A stretch of 8,487 bases of DNA from an uncultured Succinivibrio sp. (GTDB taxonomy: Bacteria; Pseudomonadota; Gammaproteobacteria; Enterobacterales; Succinivibrionaceae). Within the stretch, counting starts at the first letter, position 1. Every line of letters starts with the position of its first letter. The position numbers and the translations under genes are program-made. This document shows positions 6,447 to 8,487 of the stretch, piece after piece. The stretch is taken from positions 1 through 8,487 of the forward strand of contig CACYBT010000259.1 of the NCBI GenBank assembly GCA_902772715.1. The letters run 5' to 3'. The notes under the pieces are model-generated. The model was given only the letters and a program-made list of their open reading frames with translations. It was not told where the DNA came from and did no database searches.

Positions 6447-7343
6447 ATGGCTTCTTATTTTGGCTTTGTGGCAATTATCGGCAGACCAAATGTCGGTAAA
6501 TCAACGTTGATGAACCATCTTATTGGTCAGAAAATATCAATAACCTCAAGAAAGCCTCAGACCACCCGTAACCGTATTTTGGGTATAGATACAGACGGGG
6601 ATTATCAGATTGTTTATGTAGATACTCCTGGTTTGCATCTTGAAGAGAAAAAAGCCATCAATAAGCTTATGAATCGTGCTGCAGAAAGTTCTCTTGGGAA
6701 TGTGGAAGTGGTTATCATGGTTATTGATCCGAAACACTGGACATCAGATGATGATATGACACTAAGTAAACTGACTGCGGCTAACGTTCCTGCTGTTCTG
6801 GTGATAAACAAGGTTGATACGGTTGATGACAAGGAATCGTTGCTGCCGCTTATTGACAGGATATCCAAGGTGGTTGCCTTTAAGGATATTGTTCCTGTTT
6901 CGGCATTGAAGGGCACAAATCTTGATGTTCTGAAAAAAGTTATCAAGGGTTATATTCCAGAAGGGGAACATTATTTTGCCAATGATTCGATTACGGATCG
7001 GTCTTCTCGTTTTCTTGCGTCTGAAATTATAAGAGAAAAGCTGATGCGTCAGATGGGAGATGAGCTCCCATACAGTTCCACAGTGGAGATCGAAGCATTT
7101 AAAGAGGAAAAGGATATTATCAGAATTAGTGCGGTAATTCTTGTGGAACGTGACGGACAAAAGAAGATGGTGGTGGGAGCTAATGGTGCTCGAATCAAAA
7201 AAATCGGCACCGAGGCTCGGCATGATATGGAAAAACTCTTTGAATCAAAAATTTTTCTGAGTCTTTTTGTTAAAGTGAAGGCCGGCTGGTCTGATGATAT
7301 CAGAGCACTTAAAAGTCTAGGTTATACGGATTTTGAACAGTAA
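6447..7343 (+). CDS. era: GTPase Era
   Basis: Era is an essential GTPase in most bacteria. It binds the 3' end of 16S rRNA and helps mature the 30S subunit. It has 298 residues (E. coli 301). The G domain shows GRPNVGKST (12-20), the switch region KPQTTRNRI (36-44), DTPG (59-62), NKVD (121-124) and SAL (152-154). The C-terminal KH domain carries the RNA-binding loop GANG (244-247) within VVGANGARIKKIG, followed by the conserved VKVKAGW (275-281). It lies 11 bases after rnc, a pairing widely conserved and functionally coherent because RNase III releases the 16S precursor on which Era acts. Its stop overlaps the recO start by one base. Confidence 0.98.
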   Translation: MASYFGFVAIIGRPNVGKSTLMNHLIGQKISITSRKPQTTRNRILGIDTDGDYQIVYVDTPGLHLEEKKAINKLMNRAAESSLGNVEVVIMVIDPKHWTSDDDMTLSKLTAANVPAVLVINKVDTVDDKESLLPLIDRISKVVAFKDIVPVSALKGTNLDVLKKVIKGYIPEGEHYFANDSITDRSSRFLASEIIREKLMRQMGDELPYSSTVEIEAFKEEKDIIRISAVILVERDGQKKMVVGANGARIKKIGTEARHDMEKLFESKIFLSLFVKVKAGWSDDIRALKSLGYTDFEQ

Positions 7344-8053
7344 TGTCACGAATGATAGACAGCGAACCTGGTGTGGTTCTCCATTCTGTACCATACAAAG
7401 AAAATAGCCTGCTCGTTACTTTATTTACGCTTAATTATGGTAAATTAAGCGCTGTTGTAAGATTATCAACTCGAGTAGGCTCCCGTAATCGAGGCTCCTA
7501 TGAGCCTTTTACTCTGATGCGTTTTTCACTTGCTGAAGGTAGAAGCGCTCTTCTTATTGTCAATGATGTTTTTTTGCTAAGACCAGTGTATGCCATTAAA
7601 GTACCCAGAATCTTTAGTGCGACTTACCTCAATGAGCTGCTGCTCTATCTGCTTACTCCAAAAGAGCCAGAGCCTACACTGTTTGCAGCCTATACCAGAG
7701 CCCTTGAACGTTTAGAACAGGATGAAAATGAGTCAGAGATTTTAAGGGACTTTGAAAGTACACTTTTATCAAGTATTGGCTATGCAATTAGTTATGAAAC
7801 CTATGATGGCAAACCTCTTGAGCATAATTCCTTTTATTCTTTCAATCCTTACAAGGGTTTTGTGCAATCATGCGACAATGCTAAGGGATCCTATAGTGGA
7901 GAGGCCCTTATTCAGATCAAAAATCATTTAAATACTTCAGTGGATACTCAGAAAATTTTAAAAAATCTTAATGCCAGTGTGATTGATGCGCTCTTAGAGG
8001 GGCGTCCTCTCAGAAGTCGCGAGATGTACGCGCAGTTTTTAATGGTCAACTAA
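7343..8053 (+). CDS. recO: DNA repair protein RecO
   Basis: RecO works with RecR to load RecA on SSB-coated single-stranded DNA in the RecF pathway, and can anneal complementary strands. It has 236 residues (E. coli 242). The N-terminal OB fold spans about 1-80 (VVLHSVPYKENSLLVTLFT, LSAVVRLSTRVGS, YEPFTLMRF). The helical region contains YLNELLLYLL (95-104) and FESTLLSSIGY (137-147). The end GRPLRSREMYAQFL (220-233) matches E. coli GKPLKSRELFRQFM. As in other gammaproteobacterial members, no four-cysteine zinc site is seen; I find only Cys177. The start is ATG 7343, sharing its A with the era TAA (TAATG). No strong ribosome binding site precedes it, which points to translational coupling with era. 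Confidence 0.95.
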   Translation: MSRMIDSEPGVVLHSVPYKENSLLVTLFTLNYGKLSAVVRLSTRVGSRNRGSYEPFTLMRFSLAEGRSALLIVNDVFLLRPVYAIKVPRIFSATYLNELLLYLLTPKEPEPTLFAAYTRALERLEQDENESEILRDFESTLLSSIGYAISYETYDGKPLEHNSFYSFNPYKGFVQSCDNAKGSYSGEALIQIKNHLNTSVDTQKILKNLNASVIDALLEGRPLRSREMYAQFLMVN

Positions 8054-8487
8054 TGGTAGTCTTTTATAACCCTCAAAAAACACAGTCTGTAACTAAAAAT
8101 GTCAGGCAGGTTGTCTGTGAAGATTTAGATATCAATGGAAAGGGACTTGTCAGAATTGATGACAAGGTATGCTTTGTTGAAGGATTAGTCCCACAGGATG
8201 TGGCCAAGGTTACTTATACTTTGGGGAAAAATTTTTCCAAAAAAAGTAATAATCTAATAAATAATCTTGAAGTTTTAAAAATTATCAGCCCTTCTCCTTT
8301 GCGTCGGCAGGGTGACTGTGTGCACATGGATTGTTGCGGAGGCTGCCCGCTGCAGCATATAAATCCTAAGTTTCTTTTAGAAAAGAAAATAGCCGGTTTA
8401 AGAAGATTATTTTTAAAAAATTTAGGGGTTAATCTTGATGCGCCAGCGTTTGTACTTGAGAGCAGAGATACTTGTTATAGAAGAGCC
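8053..8487 (+). CDS. rlmD: 23S rRNA (uracil-1939-C5)-methyltransferase RlmD, partial (5' part)
   Basis: RlmD uses S-adenosylmethionine and an Fe-S cluster-bearing fold to make m5U at 23S rRNA position 1939. Only the first 145 codons are present; the frame is open to the window edge. The start MVVFYNPQKT and the N-terminal TRAM domain (about 12-75; DLDINGKGLVR, FVEGLVPQDVAKV) match E. coli RlmD. The cluster motif C-x5-C-x2-C is Cys89, Cys95 and Cys98 in DCVHMDCCGGCPLQH, paralleling E. coli CPHFGVCGGC. The segment CYRRA at the edge corresponds to E. coli YRRRARL. The methyltransferase domain, its catalytic Cys and the fourth cluster Cys lie beyond the window. The ATG overlaps the recO stop by one base (TAATG). 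The paralogues RlmC and TrmA are less likely, given the TRAM domain and this N-terminus. Confidence 0.92.
   Translation, partial: MVVFYNPQKTQSVTKNVRQVVCEDLDINGKGLVRIDDKVCFVEGLVPQDVAKVTYTLGKNFSKKSNNLINNLEVLKIISPSPLRRQGDCVHMDCCGGCPLQHINPKFLLEKKIAGLRRLFLKNLGVNLDAPAFVLESRDTCYRRA

Noticed and set aside
6762..7223. Minus-strand open frame of 153 codons inside era
   Set aside because: It is antisense to the end of the G domain and the KH domain of Era and shows no motif of its own.
1..8487. Mobile elements, CRISPR arrays, phage genes, defence or toxin-antitoxin systems, tRNA genes
   Set aside because: None is visible on either strand. All coding space is taken by conserved core genes and no terminal repeats or target duplications were seen.

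Overview
The window is a chromosomal segment from an AT-rich gammaproteobacterium. It carries a conserved envelope-stress and housekeeping block: rpoE-rseA-rseB, then lepA-lepB-rnc-era-recO, then the start of rlmD. All genes are on the + strand. The proteins resemble the E. coli orthologues closely, as judged from remembered family sequences and not from a search. RNase III even keeps the same numbering for its catalytic residues. The AT-rich composition, the lost neighbour genes and a consensus FNR-type site suggest a host-associated anaerobe or facultative anaerobe, perhaps in or near the Succinivibrionaceae/Aeromonadales. That taxonomic guess is weak.

Layout. Bases 1-617 hold no gene I can support, but they end in a structured control region. 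It contains a TATAAT-type -10 (461-466), a perfect FNR-type palindrome (TTGAT-N4-ATCAA, 516-529) and a strong match to a sigma-E promoter (GAACTT-N16-TCAAA, 568-594), just before rpoE. Bases 618-2805 are rpoE (sigma-E), rseA (membrane anti-sigma factor) and rseB (periplasmic regulator). A gap of 167 bases follows, without the rseC gene that sits there in E. coli, but with a possible extended -10 promoter for lepA. Bases 2973-8487 are lepA, lepB, rnc, era, recO and a truncated rlmD. They are tightly packed with gaps of 2, 23 and 11 bases, then two 1-base TAATG overlaps.

How the genes work together. RpoE, RseA and RseB form the regulated-proteolysis circuit that senses misfolded outer-membrane proteins. 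The sigma-E site upstream would close a positive autoregulatory loop. LepB matures the exported proteins whose folding that circuit monitors. LepA, RNase III, Era and RlmD all act on translation or ribosome assembly (EF4, rRNA processing, 30S maturation, 23S U1939 methylation). RecO acts in recombinational repair.

I found no previously undescribed system. The coding content is ordinary core genome. The points worth a second look are regulatory (FNR-type box plus sigma-E promoter at rpoE), organisational (no rseC, and no pdxJ-acpS between recO and rlmD) and a shortened RseA periplasmic tail.
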